Source: Trichinella spiralis (taxonomy: Eukaryota > Nematoda > Enoplea > Trichinellida > Trichinellidae). Taken from it: a stretch of DNA of 64,000 nt. Position numbers and translations under genes: made by a program. Below, piece after piece: positions 1 through 33,421 of the stretch (the first letter of the stretch is position 1; every line of letters begins with the position of its first letter). Where the stretch lies: the NCBI GenBank assembly GCA_000181795.3, contig CM012953.1, forward strand, positions 141,504-205,503, read 5' to 3'. The notes below the pieces were generated by a model. It worked only from the letters and a program-made list of their open reading frames with translations, ran no database searches and had not been told where the DNA came from.

Positions 1-52
1 AACAAGCAACTTCAGTAATATTAAATGAAAAAGTGGCGATGAATCTAAAATT

Positions 53-509
53 TTCATAACTAGCAGAGTTGGTTGGATTGACAAATTTAAAAAGCGAGCT
101 AACCTTCGTAACATACCTATCAGTGGTGAAATAGCTAGCTCGGATGTCAAGACAGCACAAGAATTTCTTGACTAAGATGTTCAACAATTAATTACTCGAG
201 TCTTACGGATAAATTGATAGTAATGATATCGTCAAAAAATTGACAGAACTATGCACAGATAATAAACCAATGGTCATTAGTGCAGAAGAGAATTCATCAG
301 TGAGAACTGTAACAACAGAATACCTCAACAACAGCATCACCAAGATTATAAAAATCATGGATCAGTTCACAAATTACGAGCGGAGATTTAAAGCAAGGCG
401 GGGTGTAGTTAAAATGATTTCCTGTTTTAAAGAAATTCTCTGTGAGAAAAAACTTAAAAAAAGACAATTAACACTTTACAATTTAATCACAAAAAAACCG
501 AAAGCTTGA
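53..509 (+). pseudogene. Tigger/pogo-type transposase remnant
   Basis: The first part, open from about 53 to the stop at 173-175, reads as the CENP-B-type helix-turn-helix DNA-binding segment of Tigger transposases: WIDKFKKR followed by IPISGEIASSDVKTAQEF. The second part (240-509, 89 aa) resembles the C-terminal tail of the same family and ends in QLTLYNLITKK. The whole DDE catalytic core that should lie between them is missing and stop codons intervene, so this is an internally deleted, dead copy. I saw no terminal inverted repeats or TA duplications within the window; the left end may lie outside it. The family match is from recognised motifs; the deletion is an inference from the spacing. 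Confidence 0.7.
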
Positions 510-2753
510 GAAACCAAAAGCTGGTCAGTCATTAAAACCATAATTATGATCAATTAAGTATTAAACATCAGAATAAAGATTTCAAACAAATTTTGTTGTA
601 TATACTGGAACCAATGTACTATGTAAATATATGGTATAACGACCCCAATTAACGCAATTTCGCTTAGAGTTCTTTTTCAAAAAAGCATCATGAACGTTAA
701 GCGGGTCACTGGTGTAATGTTTTTAAATGTAAAAAAATTTAAATGAAACAAATTTTCATTTAAAATTATGCATTGCAACCAAAGACGTATTAAATCGTCA
801 ACTGTTGAATTGCAAAACTAATTTAGTGATAGTTTGGCTATCACGCAAAATGATATAATATACTCTGAATGTAAACACGCTATTTGTTCAAAGTCATTAT
901 AACAATCCAGTGTTCTGTTCTTCCAACAAAACTCTACATACCCATTGATAACATTACTTACCAAGTTGCATACCTAAATAATATCGAAACACACAGCACC
1001 ACAATCAACTGCTAAAATAGGCAAAACAAAAAAAATATTCAAAAATAAAATTTCTGTTATAAAAATGAAAACTCATTTCTATTAACAACAGTCTTTTATA
1101 GCCAAACAATCAATTATCATTTGTTGACAACGTTTAATCCAGCACTTACTTATATTATAGGACCATTTTGGTTAAGCCTTTGTTCTTCAGCAATTTTGTC
1201 ATTTGTGCACGCATTTCTAAAAATAAATTTGATGAAAGGATCATCATAACAATGCAATGCTGTCAAATTTACCTGATCATCTGATTTTAAAAATGTCAAT
1301 TCTAAAATTATTGAATTAGTTTTTGATTTCACACTTTGTTCAACAACTACACCTAAATCTGCCCCTCAACAACCACATTAAACTGAAACTTCTCTAAGAC
1401 TATATGATGATGATAAAAAAATTTCATACGGTAAGCACAGCAAGCATATTTTCCCGTTAATAAAAAGAAAACATCCAACTGATCAATATACAAACAAAAA
1501 GCATATGCAAAAGAGCTTATTCAATGTTCAACAAACTGAGCAATTTTATAAAATCGTCCTGTTCCACACTGCAAACACTATCACCATTACATTTAAATAT
1601 TCCCAAGTAAATTACTTTAATGCATCATACAAAACTAATGAGTATTTTTTTTTGTTTAGCAGTATGGTCGGTCACCTGGAATCGGTCACACACACATTGA
1701 TAGGTCAAATTTGGCATCTTGAAAAAAGAAAAGGGAGTTTATTTTTCTTTCGTTGCTTCCAAACAATCATCACGCAGTGATAATAAGCAAAATGAAACTA
1801 ATGAAAAAAAATAATGGGCAAAAGGCAAATAAGAAAATAATTTTAATTGTTTTTTGGTAACGAGATCACTGAAAGAGGCCATTTTTGACACCTAGTGGTT
1901 CGGTCGCATATATCCATAAAAAGGAGACGAAGAATAAAAGAAAACGGACGACTTCAGGCCAGAGTGTCGTGATGGTTGGCAGTGGTCCATCCCCAAGTCG
2001 ATCGGAGGGTCACAATCTTTCCTCAGGGACTTCTGGATTCTGGACACGGCAAAAAAGTAGCAGTCTGGCAAGCAGCTGGGCGTGGGGGACTGATTCTGCA
2101 AAAAATACAAAAACGCAGCAAAAAACCTCAACAAGTGTTTCTACCGAAGCCGTCTGTTCGACACCGCCGCTCATATCGGTATAATGGGTTTCGGGACATG
2201 GTATCTAAAAATGCGTACAAACGGGAAACAAAGTTAAAAGAAAATGACCCGTGCTTTGGAAGGGTATAGAGCAATAACGCAATGTGTGGTAGTGGTTCCG
2301 CCCAAAAAGGCCATTTTACTTTTCATCCGCAAGCTCAAACAAATAGGCGCACCTTTCTCCAGGCGCGGTCAGATCAAAAAATCTCATCTCGCCCCACAGA
2401 TCACTAACCACCTCTTGCTAACAATTTCATCTGTGCTTTCTAGCTTAAAGAGAAAAAAAGCCGCACTTCAAAACTTTCATCAGTGAAGCGGAGAATACGA
2501 ACGTACGAACGAACAAATGAAAGGAAAACAAACGAACAAACCGATGACAAGGTAGAAAATACAGGCACGTTACACCGCCAGCGTAGGATCAAATTTATCA
2601 CTCAAACAAACTCAACTCTGAAAATATGCGAGTCCAGGAGAAAAAAGTACTGAACACAACATTAATGAATATATGTAAAATTAACATAAAATTGGAGAAT
2701 ATAAACATACTACACTTTCTGCTATAAAAGAAAATAAAAATTAAACAAGAATT
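510..2753. other. Intergenic region with a GC-richer island at about 1885-2600
   Basis: No convincing gene was found. Most of the stretch is AT-rich. From about 1885 to 2600 base composition becomes more balanced and several overlapping ORFs of 80-99 codons appear on both strands, none with a recognisable domain or splice-supported structure. The island lies 3' of the hnRNP K gene, so it may be part of a long 3' UTR or a conserved noncoding element. Short GAAC-type repeats occur near 2500-2545. Confidence 0.5.
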
Positions 2754-3779
2754 TCAAAATCCTCCGTATCGACTCTGCTGCTGGATAATTTTCCTTCCGG
2801 CAGAGCTAGTACGTACACACTGTTGCAACAAGTATTGACCCAGTTTAATTTGACTCGTCGTGCCACTGATTGTTATAATTCTTTCGTCAGAGTCTGGTGT
2901 TGGCGGATCGACGACAATCTGAGCACCGGACTCCTCACGTATACGGTTGATCCTTTCGCCTCCTTTTCCAATTATCGTCCCACCCAGCTCTTTCGGGATG
3001 GTCACTTGCACAGTGGCGATCAGATTTTCCGCATACAAACTCATTGGCGAATAGCCTAACGCTTGCATCGGTGAAATTTCATTGACGCCCGTGAAATGTG
3101 GAGTCGATGCTGCTGGAGAAGATGAATGAATTCCAGAACTGCGCCGCGTTGTAGAATTACTGCGCCAATTGCGATCTGTTGTATAGCCACCATAATCCAA
3201 CGCATAGGACATGTCGTAATTGTTGGCGTCGTACAACCTTTCGACACCTTTGATTGGCGTTTCTTCGCAAATCTCTTTCACGTGTCGAATTGCATTTACA
3301 ATCTTCTCTTTGTCACCGCTGAACTGAATCACACGCTCTGTAGACAATGGTGCGCATTCCGAATAGACGCGTATGCCGGCGCCGGTTATATCACGAAGCT
3401 CCTTTATTTTAAACCCTGCCCGGCCAATGATCGCTCCTGCCTGACTTTGGTGAACTAACATCCGCACTTCAGCTTCTTGCGGACCACTCTTACCGTCGTC
3501 TAAACGTGGAATCAAATCGCTCACGCAGTCTGTCAGTGTTGCCACGTTTGCACAAGAGATGTTCAACACTCGTTCTGGGGTACTGCTGTCCGGAATGTTA
3601 ACCGAAGCGCAATACTGGCTACGGAGGCGTTTGATATTTTCACCTCCTTTCCCGATAACTGCACCAGCACTTTTGCTTGCGATCAACAATCGCAGCTCCG
3701 GCCCTTCGTGACCTGACCGGCGTCGTTTACGAGAATAATGAAGCGATTCATCTTGATAGTAGCGCTTCATGCCGTTCAT
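2754..3779 (-). CDS. hrpk-1: hnRNP K homologue, three KH domains
   Basis: Single-exon ORF of 341 aa, complete from Met to stop. It carries three KH RNA-binding domains at about residues 27-90, 103-168 and 254-322, with GXXG loops GKGG (43-46), GRAG (119-122) and GKGG (271-274). The arrangement matches vertebrate hnRNP K and nematode hrpk-1: two N-terminal KH domains, a PIKG...YD...YDYGG linker, then a C-terminal KH. An N-terminal basic cluster (RKRRR, about 17-21) could be a nuclear signal. The family binds C-rich single-stranded RNA/DNA and acts in transcription, splicing and translation. The linker is shorter than in vertebrate hnRNP K and lacks its long proline-rich region. The upstream neighbour is B4GALT7 on the same strand. 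An acceptor-like site lies about 25 bases upstream of the ATG. The symbol is by homology. Confidence 0.93.
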   Translation of the reverse strand: MNGMKRYYQDESLHYSRKRRRSGHEGPELRLLIASKSAGAVIGKGGENIKRLRSQYCASVNIPDSSTPERVLNISCANVATLTDCVSDLIPRLDDGKSGPQEAEVRMLVHQSQAGAIIGRAGFKIKELRDITGAGIRVYSECAPLSTERVIQFSGDKEKIVNAIRHVKEICEETPIKGVERLYDANNYDMSYALDYGGYTTDRNWRSNSTTRRSSGIHSSSPAASTPHFTGVNEISPMQALGYSPMSLYAENLIATVQVTIPKELGGTIIGKGGERINRIREESGAQIVVDPPTPDSDERIITISGTTSQIKLGQYLLQQCVRTSSAGRKIIQQQSRYGGF

Positions 3780-3803
3780 TTTTCCAATAATTTCAAAAGA
3801 AAG

Positions 3804-3823
3804 CTATAAAAATAAAAATTTAC
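3804..3823 (-). promoter_or_regulatory. Candidate trans-splice acceptor upstream of hnRNP K
   Basis: On the minus strand a T-rich tract ends in ATAG at 3804-3805, 24 bases before the hnRNP K start codon. No good cis donor exists at a normal intron distance, so a spliced-leader acceptor is the simplest reading. This is an inference from the local sequence only. Confidence 0.35.
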
Positions 3824-4222
3824 CTGCTATTTCAAAGAAGTGAAATATTCTGTAGCACGTACGACTAATGAACAAGCAACAAACTAAGAGATAACATTAA
3901 CAGAACAGTGTGACAACGCAAGTAAAAACAAATTGACATGCAAAACTTATCGCGCGCAAATACCGCTAGGCACTGAACTAAACACAGATCAAATTGTTAA
4001 ATGCAACTGTGCAATTAGAAATTGAAAAACTGAACAATAAACAAACAAAAGTACGAGCAACATTTCACGGTGAATGATTGTCGAAACACTGGAACAATTT
4101 AACGGGAAAATAATGTTCAACCAAGAAGAAATTACTGAAAATACAAATAGCGGTACAGATTAGACGTGCAAATAACGTTACATTGCTATGACACACTCCA
4201 ACTTATCATCGATAGACGCAAC

Positions 4223-4272
4223 CACGTAACACAAATCAATTTTTATAATATTGATTTGCAGGTTGTTACGTG
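4223..4272. repeat. Bulged 18-bp hairpin (inverted repeat)
   Basis: The left arm CACGTAACA (4223-4231) plus CAAATCAAT (4232-4240) pairs perfectly with ATTGATTTG (4250-4258) and TGTTACGTG (4264-4272). The loop is nine AT-only bases and there is one five-base bulge at 4259-4263. It lies about 450 bases upstream of the hnRNP K start. It could be a mobile-element fragment, a cruciform or an RNA hairpin; the sequence alone cannot decide. Confidence 0.6.
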
Positions 4273-5345
4273 ATAAAAATGATAGCAGTTACTAAAAAAG
4301 AATATAAAAATTAAATTTTAAGCTAAAAATATGTACAATTTAAAAATAAAATTAAAATTTTTCATCTAAAATTTTTTTATAATTTATTATGCGCAACTGT
4401 TAAGTTCTTAGGACAATGCAGTTCGTTACAGAAAAATAGTAGACAATTTGAATGCACATTATCAGCTCTAAATAATAAAAATTTATACAATTGTAATATA
4501 AATTGTAAATTTTCAAATATTTCAGCTTATTTTATGCTTTATAAAATAACTTGTGCCTGTTCATACTATTTTCTTACTGTAATTTGGGAAACTACTGTAA
4601 AATTTAAATGCTAATAAGGTGCAATAGCGCATTTCTTTTTTAATAAAAAGAATGTGCAAGTAAAATTCAGTTTTGCAAATTTTCAAAGTATATGAAATTT
4701 AATATAACATTTTCTTATTTTAATAAAATTTTTTCGCTTTATGGGGCTGCCTTTTTGAAATAAATTACTAAGTAAATTTTATTCACTTCGAGTTGCATCA
4801 ACTTTTAATAAATACATTTTTATTACAATTTTTTAACTTATTAATTACATTTTTAGTAGTTTTACATTTCATCTTGAAACATAATTTGGTTCTGTTTAAT
4901 TAATTTATTATTTACGCAACAATTAGATTAGTGTAATAATAAGTTTCATATTAATAGCTGATGACGACATCTGAATTATATACCAAGTGATAACATTTTC
5001 TGTTGCTTTCTTGTAATGCTTCAATTTACAGAATTTTAATTAAAAAAATGAAGATGCAGAACAACTCTTAAAGTCCATCCAAAGAGTGACAATAAAATGT
5101 TTTACAAATGATCGCTTTCTATTGAGCATCAATTTTTATTAATTAAAAACTCAATTTCAAATACTCTCGTTCAGATTCGTTTGCATGTATTACAAATTAT
5201 TTCAATGTTACATTCAAACTTCATGAACTGCAATTTACTTCGACAAAAATAAACAATAAAAAGATAACAAATAACGGTCAACCATTTGACACTTCGTTGG
5301 AAGTGAAAACATCAATGAGATCAATATGGATTTTCAAGCATACTT

Positions 5346-6215
5346 TTAGCCGCTGATGCACCAGGGTGTTTTTTCTTCATTGCAACGAAGAGCCACGTTT
5401 ACAACAAAGAAATTTTTTCCTTCGATAGCCATTTCTGTTCTGTGAAGAACGGAATAATTGACATTGCTTAAACCAGACATCTGATCGCGCTTATATAATT
5501 CTTTAATTCTTCTGTGTTTCTTTCTAAAATCTCTTTGTCGTACAAGCTCGTCATGCAAATGTTGAAAAGTTGTGTTTGAATCTGTCAATAAATTTTTTGG
5601 TCGATGAATTTTTAAACGATTTTTCACCACTCTTAAATAAAATTCATCATCTTCCAATCCCCATCCCCAATATTTATTGGACATGCCATTCAATTGTTTG
5701 AAATCATCAAGCTTCAGTATCAAAATACCACCAATGTACTTTTCGTAATGATACAGTGGATGATATTCGGGTGATGCGACGTGATACACTCCATCGACAG
5801 GATATCCATAATTCAAATGTTTGTTCAGTGGTAATAAATCCACATCATGCATTGCAAAATAATCACAACTTTCATTTACACTCTCAAAATAACCTATATT
5901 GATCAGTGCCGCTCGATTGAACCTGTACGAATCTTGTTGATTGATCACAATAATTGAGAAATCAAAAATTCTTTGCATGTGTAAGAATTGATGAATATGT
6001 GGAACGAACTTTTGTAATTCATAAAATCGATCACGAAATGGAACCACAACACACAGTTTGTGCAACTGAGACTTACTGAAAGATGATGCTTGTTCTCGTA
6101 TGAACAGATCAACCGGTTCAAGAAGGTTCACGTTTGATTTCATATAAAGCTGTACATACAAAATAACAGCTGAAATTATCAAAAAACATATTTTTAAAAT
6201 GTAAATGTTTCGCAT
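5346..6215 (-). CDS. B4GALT7: Beta-1,4-galactosyltransferase 7 homologue (proteoglycan linker synthesis)
   Basis: Intronless ORF of 289 aa. Residues 4-23 form one hydrophobic segment after a short N-terminus, as in type II Golgi glycosyltransferases. The catalytic domain follows: FRDRF (60-64), the metal-binding DVD (124-126), YIGGI (160-164), WGWGLEDDEF (183-192) and HLHD (219-222), ending in TPWC near the C-terminus. These blocks and the short length fit B4GALT7 (sqv-3 in C. elegans) rather than B4GALT1-6. The enzyme adds galactose to xylose in the linker tetrasaccharide of heparan and chondroitin sulfate. The gene is divergent from neurobeachin with 559 bases between the start codons, so the two may share a promoter. 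Nothing appears broken. Confidence 0.93.
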   Translation of the reverse strand: MRNIYILKICFLIISAVILYVQLYMKSNVNLLEPVDLFIREQASSFSKSQLHKLCVVVPFRDRFYELQKFVPHIHQFLHMQRIFDFSIIVINQQDSYRFNRAALINIGYFESVNESCDYFAMHDVDLLPLNKHLNYGYPVDGVYHVASPEYHPLYHYEKYIGGILILKLDDFKQLNGMSNKYWGWGLEDDEFYLRVVKNRLKIHRPKNLLTDSNTTFQHLHDELVRQRDFRKKHRRIKELYKRDQMSGLSNVNYSVLHRTEMAIEGKNFFVVNVALRCNEEKTPWCISG

Positions 6216-6774
6216 GCTTCTATATTTTTAGCCATAAAATCAAGATTAAATTAACAGATCAAATTATAGTGAACTTCAGCGTCATGGCACATGCATACTA
6301 TAAACAAGTATTAAAAATTGTCTACAGTTTTCTACTTACAGTAACGAAAATCACTTGAATTAGATTTACTGTACAGATAGTCTTTTGTAAGTTACACGGT
6401 AAATTTTAAAATGATATTTAAGTTAAATTTTATAAATACAATGCTGAACTATAAAATATACAAATGACCTTGCTTCGTTCTGCAAATATATGTAGTACAC
6501 TTTTAAAGACTTCAAAAATTTGACCACTTGAAAATGATTTATTAAATCAAAAAATATTATTTCTGAAGAAATATTAAGCTTTTGCAGTTTCCAATTGCAG
6601 AATATCAATTGCAAAATTTTAAAATGTTTACTTGACTTTTGGTTTCATGTGGCTACAGTATGATTTTGTAAACTTTTGTGTTCATTTGAAAAATATAATA
6701 CTGAAATTAGTTTTATTATTTTTGTACACTCTGTTTAAATTATAAAAATGGATTTGTTTATTTATTAATGCTAA
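6216..6774. promoter_or_regulatory. Divergent intergenic region between B4GALT7 and neurobeachin
   Basis: The 559 bases separate two start codons that point away from each other, so both upstream regions and probably both promoters lie here. The sequence is AT-rich and no clear TATA box or other specific motif stands out. Shared regulation is an inference from position only. Confidence 0.4.
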
Positions 6775-28648
<21,874 letters not shown>

Positions 28649-28658
28649 NNNNNNNNNN
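28649..28658. other. Assembly gap (10 N)
   Basis: Ten undetermined bases interrupt exon 38 of neurobeachin. The sequence on the right side does not continue the BEACH domain, so the gap stands for missing sequence of unknown size or an incorrect join. Confidence 0.99.
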
Positions 28659-29821
28659 ACATTTTCATTTTTTATGTTACGTCACTATTATTAAAGTTAC
28701 GTAATCCTAAATGGAATATTTGAACCAATGAAATGAAAAAATATTACAGCTAATCACAAGGGAAAGATTTGAATCAATGAGCAATTAGACAAGGAAAACC
28801 AATACGAAAAAGACTTTACGGTCTAATAAGATAGCGAGGTCAACGACGAATAATAAAATAGCGAGGACAACGACCAATAAATGAAAAGTGGGACCGGCAG
28901 GGATATCAGTCAAAAACAGCGTTGTGTACAAAATATACCCCACTTGACCCAAGAAGGGTTAGAATATGTTTATAATAATTTTAATCAGTTTGGTTTTTTA
29001 AATCAGTCTCGATGCAGATTGAACAACAGAGTTGTTTTTGATTAAATCTTCGATATCAATTATGATGGCATGTTATTTTGATAAAGATTATCATTTGCTC
29101 ATAACTCTAAATAATAATTTTGATTTTTAAACGTTCTTTTTTCTGTTATCCCTTTTATGCTTAACTTCAGTTGTAGAAGATGACTATGGGGTCATTACCG
29201 TGCAGTATAAAATCTTAAATATCACCTATTCCAGGCGCGGCAGTAAGACCGCCGCCATCGCAAGAAGACCAGACGAACAATCGTTAAAAAGAGTGGCGTA
29301 ATACGTGATTATCAGAAAAGATACGGTATGAGTTGGCGGAAAAAGTTAACTAGCTAATGTTGTTGGTGCGGTGCGCTGTTGGTCGACCGTGGTGTGATTT
29401 AGTGTCTTGATTGTTTTTCTCTCGTTGTATTAAAGCACTGTATTATACTGAGTTGTTTGTTCTCTGTTTACTCGATGCCATCAAGTAAACGCGAGCGCGC
29501 ACAAAAGATCAACGCAAACGGCGAGGATAGTCGCGTAAACCCGGAAACGCAGGCCAATCTATTGCATTGCAAAGTTAAGTTTGATGAACAGTCAAGTTAT
29601 CAATAATTCAGTAGTGCAAACAATAAAGTATGTAAAATGTTTTATTCAAAAATTATAATTCGTAAATTTATAATAATAACAATAATATTTTAACAGAATA
29701 GGCTTCTTGTAATTTAAAAATAGACAAACAATGAAATATAAACTAGTGAACAATAATTAATTGATAATTAGGATGAGTTAAAATTTTTTGAAAAGTTTCA
29801 ATAGCATTGCTATCGACAAAT
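28659..29821. other. Unassigned sequence after the gap; possible LTR-type relic
   Basis: No gene is recognised. Two imperfect copies of a 25-30 base unit (ATAGCGAGG-TCAACGACG type) lie at about 28828-28880. From about 29205 to 29460 there is a TATA-like element (CAGTATAAAATC), GC-richer sequence and a late ATTAAA-type polyadenylation signal, an order seen in retrotransposon LTRs. A 41-codon ORF begins at 29474. No second copy, protein domain or target duplication was found, so the LTR reading is tentative. Confidence 0.3.
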
Positions 29822-30205
29822 TTATAAATTATAATGAATCGAGATTGGAATACGATTCAAAATTTCACAGATTTGTAAAAAATCTTGGTCAAATTTCTTC
29901 TCCATTAACGGCAAGATGACAGCCGTTTCAATAGTCAGGCGTTCTTCTGGTCCTTTGCTGTAGTTGAATGGAAACAAAACCAGATGGATGTTCACTGCAG
30001 AATTCGGCTCCAATACACCAGAGGATGGACTGATGGTAATCTTCTTTCCCAAATTCGATTTTACAACCCACATGATTGGCTTTTCCGATTTATTATGCAA
30101 ACGCATCATGGTCTGCTGGCGAGTCGTGAATGGAGCATTGAAACTGACCCGCAGACCCGGTTGAAGGAGAACATCGTGTGCACCTGGAATTTCACTCTCA
30201 GCCAT
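29822..30205 (-). CDS. Major sperm protein (MSP) domain protein
   Basis: Single-exon ORF of 127 aa, the same length as classical nematode MSPs. It follows their plan: LLQPGLRVSFNAP near the N-terminus, then KPIMWVVKSN, a GVLEPNSAVNI block and a C-terminal IPISIHYNL resembling the LPIEYNP ending of MSPs. Classical MSPs polymerise to drive nematode sperm crawling and act as extracellular oocyte signals. This copy is divergent, especially in the region 80-115, so a sperm role is likely but not certain. It is the strongest single pointer to a nematode. No intron is visible and no neighbour is functionally linked. Confidence 0.88.
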   Translation of the reverse strand: MAESEIPGAHDVLLQPGLRVSFNAPFTTRQQTMMRLHNKSEKPIMWVVKSNLGKKITISPSSGVLEPNSAVNIHLVLFPFNYSKGPEERLTIETAVILPLMEKKFDQDFLQICEILNRIPISIHYNL

Positions 30206-33200
30206 AGCGACTACCGTTCTTGCAAAAAGAATGCCACAAACTAAATTCTAATCTAACCAACAAGCTATTGATGCTGCTGAAAAAAACTTTTAAAGTGGTT
30301 TAATTTAAACAATTTTTAACTTAATGTTTTTGTTTAAATTTGAAAAGAAATCACTTTAAAATAAATCCGTTGCATATTACATAATTAGTTAATACCTGAC
30401 ATTTTTATACAATTATTAAAATTGTATTAAATAATATATTTTTCATAATTTTTCGTGTAGTCTTTTACGAAGACTGCAAATTTCAACTTTTACAATTAAT
30501 GTAGCCGTTCAAAAACATTTGAATTATTAACTGCAATGTTAACTGTGCAATTAATTTACATATTACAAAGTTTCAAATTTCCTGACCACTGCTTGCACTG
30601 TGACGTTCTTGCTATGTCCTGTTTTAGCTTATAGAAGTGTTTTCACTTCTGAACAGTAATGTTAAAATGTAGAACCTTGCATCTTTACAAAAATTCTTTG
30701 ATATACTATTGAAAATGATTATTCAAAGGTAAATAATTGCATTAATGATATGGGAGTATTTGAACGTGAATTATTTTGTCTTACTCTATACGCTGTAACC
30801 CTTTGATTTAATGAATAAATATGATAACACAACTGCAATATTTCACTGAGCAGTAGAGGTATCATCACTTTTTCCCAATCCTCAGCGATGTTATTTTATA
30901 TATCACATTAATCTGTTCACTTGTGAAATAAATTTGAAAATTTCCCGTCTGATTGTCAAAATAAGTCCAAAATGAATTAATCGTTTTCAAATTTTGATTT
31001 GATACTTGCATTACAAAATTTTGCAAAATATTTTCAAAGCGTGTTAGAAGCTTCTTACGCGTGTTTCACCATCATAAAATTGTCAATGAAGCATGCTACT
31101 TCTTCCATAGCAGAACGGTGAATAATGAGTGCTTTTTCAATTTTATGACTGAGAAGAACACCATTTCAACAAGGGTTGCAGTTTTGAATTTGCATTTGGA
31201 TAATGAAGAAATTTAATTTACAAAGAACAATTCAAGACTGTTAATCCTACCTTTCTTCATTTCACTTCTCAGTCTTTACCACTAGCTTGTGTTATTTTAT
31301 GTGTTGTAGGTCAGAGATTTTGATAATAGAAACAAATAACGATGAAATTCACTTTGTATCTCACGATAACAATAAAAGGGAATTCACAATGGGAGGTGCT
31401 ACACGCTCAAATGCACAAAAATCATAATGATAAATTCTGGTTGGGTACAAAGGTGAAAAGAATGGTTTAACTTGCCACATTATTATTATGATATCACAAG
31501 CAATCCATTTTTTAAATTTAGAGATTAGTCGGCTGCCGTGGCGCAATCACCACAAATTTAAAATGGACCTTTTTCATATTTATGCGTTATTATTGTATTG
31601 TATTGCATTGTATATTTTTTCACACTGTACATATTGTAATATAGTTCGCATTCGCTTGTTTGTTGCTGCAAAATGAAACTTTGTACATTTTTTTACCTAG
31701 TGCTGATAGGAGTTTGACGAACAGCAGAAAAGTTTCTGTGCAGATTATTTGAAGAAATAAAGTAAGAAAAGCAATTTATCGCTTGAAATAATTTCCTGTA
31801 ATCGGTAAATATGAAACTATGAAGCGTTTTAAAAGCATTATTTTTAAAGACCAGTGTGCCTTCAATTAAACAGCAAGGTAACCTGAAATATCACTACGCT
31901 TTGCCATATAATGTGAAACCTCTTTTTTAATTTTGTACTTAAAAATATCTACATGAAGACTGAGAAAATGTAAAGAAGTTAAAGAAGTTTTGGAATTGTA
32001 TAATTCATTCTCGTTAGCGCAAAAGCAAAAGTTATGCTAAAGATTTTCTACCGTTAAAATAAATTTTGACTATTACGCACATTATGTCTCAAAAAAACGT
32101 ATGTCTGCAAAAATGCAGCATGTGATTATCTATGCCTATATAAGGTAAGATAGTAGCAAAAACTGCACTGATAGCTCGGACAAAATTTGATAAGAAACAT
32201 ACAATCACTGATCAAAGCTGATTAACGGGATGTTCCAGGTCGGTACAATTTTTCCACCGCGTTTTTTTACATCGGCTTGTTGACATCGGCTTTTCATTGC
32301 ATGTTTATCGCCTAGTCAGACTGATTTTAATTTTCGAATTGTTCATTGATTCGAACATTCCTGATTTGATAAGTTTTAATATTTTTCATTCCATTGGTCC
32401 AGATATTTTCATTTACGATTACGTAATTTTATGACCTAACTTCATTATCTCCAAAGTTTTACTAAATTAATTTTTATCAACATTTATGTTTCTGTGAATG
32501 AAGTTATCTTAATATGAACAATATGAAAAATAAAAAAATATCACATAAAACGTAAAGCATTTTACACGAATAATTGAATTCTTCAAATGGAAGTTCAAAA
32601 TAAAAAATCAATAAAAAATAATTTCAAAAATGTCATTAATTAAAAAAATCCCCCACTAATTAAAGATCTATTCAGAAGAGCCAATAAACGCTTTGTTTGC
32701 GTATTGGTTTTATCAAAGCTATAATCTGATAAATTGCTTAGCTAGCATTTCAATGCATTTGAGTAGTAAATGACTCAAAGTCATTGAAAAATACCTTTCC
32801 ATGTAATACTGTAAATGAGTGGTCTTTCACACGAAATACGATTAGAATGGAATTGATTACTACAAATGATCACAGAAAACTAGCTAAAGCATTTTATAAG
32901 TGGATGAAAAAAATGATAACTTAAAATGATACAATTACATAAAATCTCAGGCCAATTCATTTTTGATAAAAGTGCAATGCAAGAATAAAGCGCAACCAAT
33001 AACAGATAAACAAAGCGATACCAAATATAGCAAAAGTAATGACATATGCTATGGCAGAGCGCATGAATGTATAAGCCCATCTATTATCTCATAATTTTTT
33101 ATTTTTTCGTTATATTTAAATGAATCTGAATGTGCATTTGTGCCTTTTTAGGACTATGCAGTATATCCACGGGTGCTTGAAGAAGCTGCTTCATTAGCCA

Positions 33201-33421
33201 ATAAATTCCTTTTGTCATTAAGTATAATTAATAAATTATTTCATTTTCATTATTTTAAAGTAATCATTAATATTACATTAAAACCTACAATATGATGTAT
33301 AAACTTTAAAAACACTGATGACGTTGTTTAAAGGGATACTTTAAAGTGTTTATCAATTTTGAAAGTTCGTCAAGAGTGTTTTCATTTGCATTGCTGAACG
33401 AAGCAGCAGCACATCGATACA
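30206..33421. other. Intergenic AT-rich region
   Basis: 3.2 kb with only short chance ORFs (60-70 codons) lacking codon bias or domains. I see nothing to annotate beyond AT-rich sequence; the last few hundred bases should contain the promoter of the small acidic gene starting at 33422. Confidence 0.5.

Larger units (their letters stand above)
3780..5345. other. Intergenic spacer between hnRNP K and B4GALT7
   Basis: About 1.57 kb of strongly AT-rich sequence between two minus-strand genes. It should contain the hnRNP K promoter and 5' leader and the 3' UTR of the galactosyltransferase gene. I see no ORF of note; the only structure is the hairpin at 4223-4272. Confidence 0.5.

Noticed and set aside
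1885-2486. Cluster of overlapping ORFs on both strands
   Set aside because: No domain, no splice structure and no favoured frame; better explained by locally higher GC content, perhaps a 3' UTR.
3804-3823. A 20-base GT...AG segment before hnRNP K that could be called an intron
   Set aside because: Too short for a spliceosomal intron; a trans-splice acceptor explains the site better.
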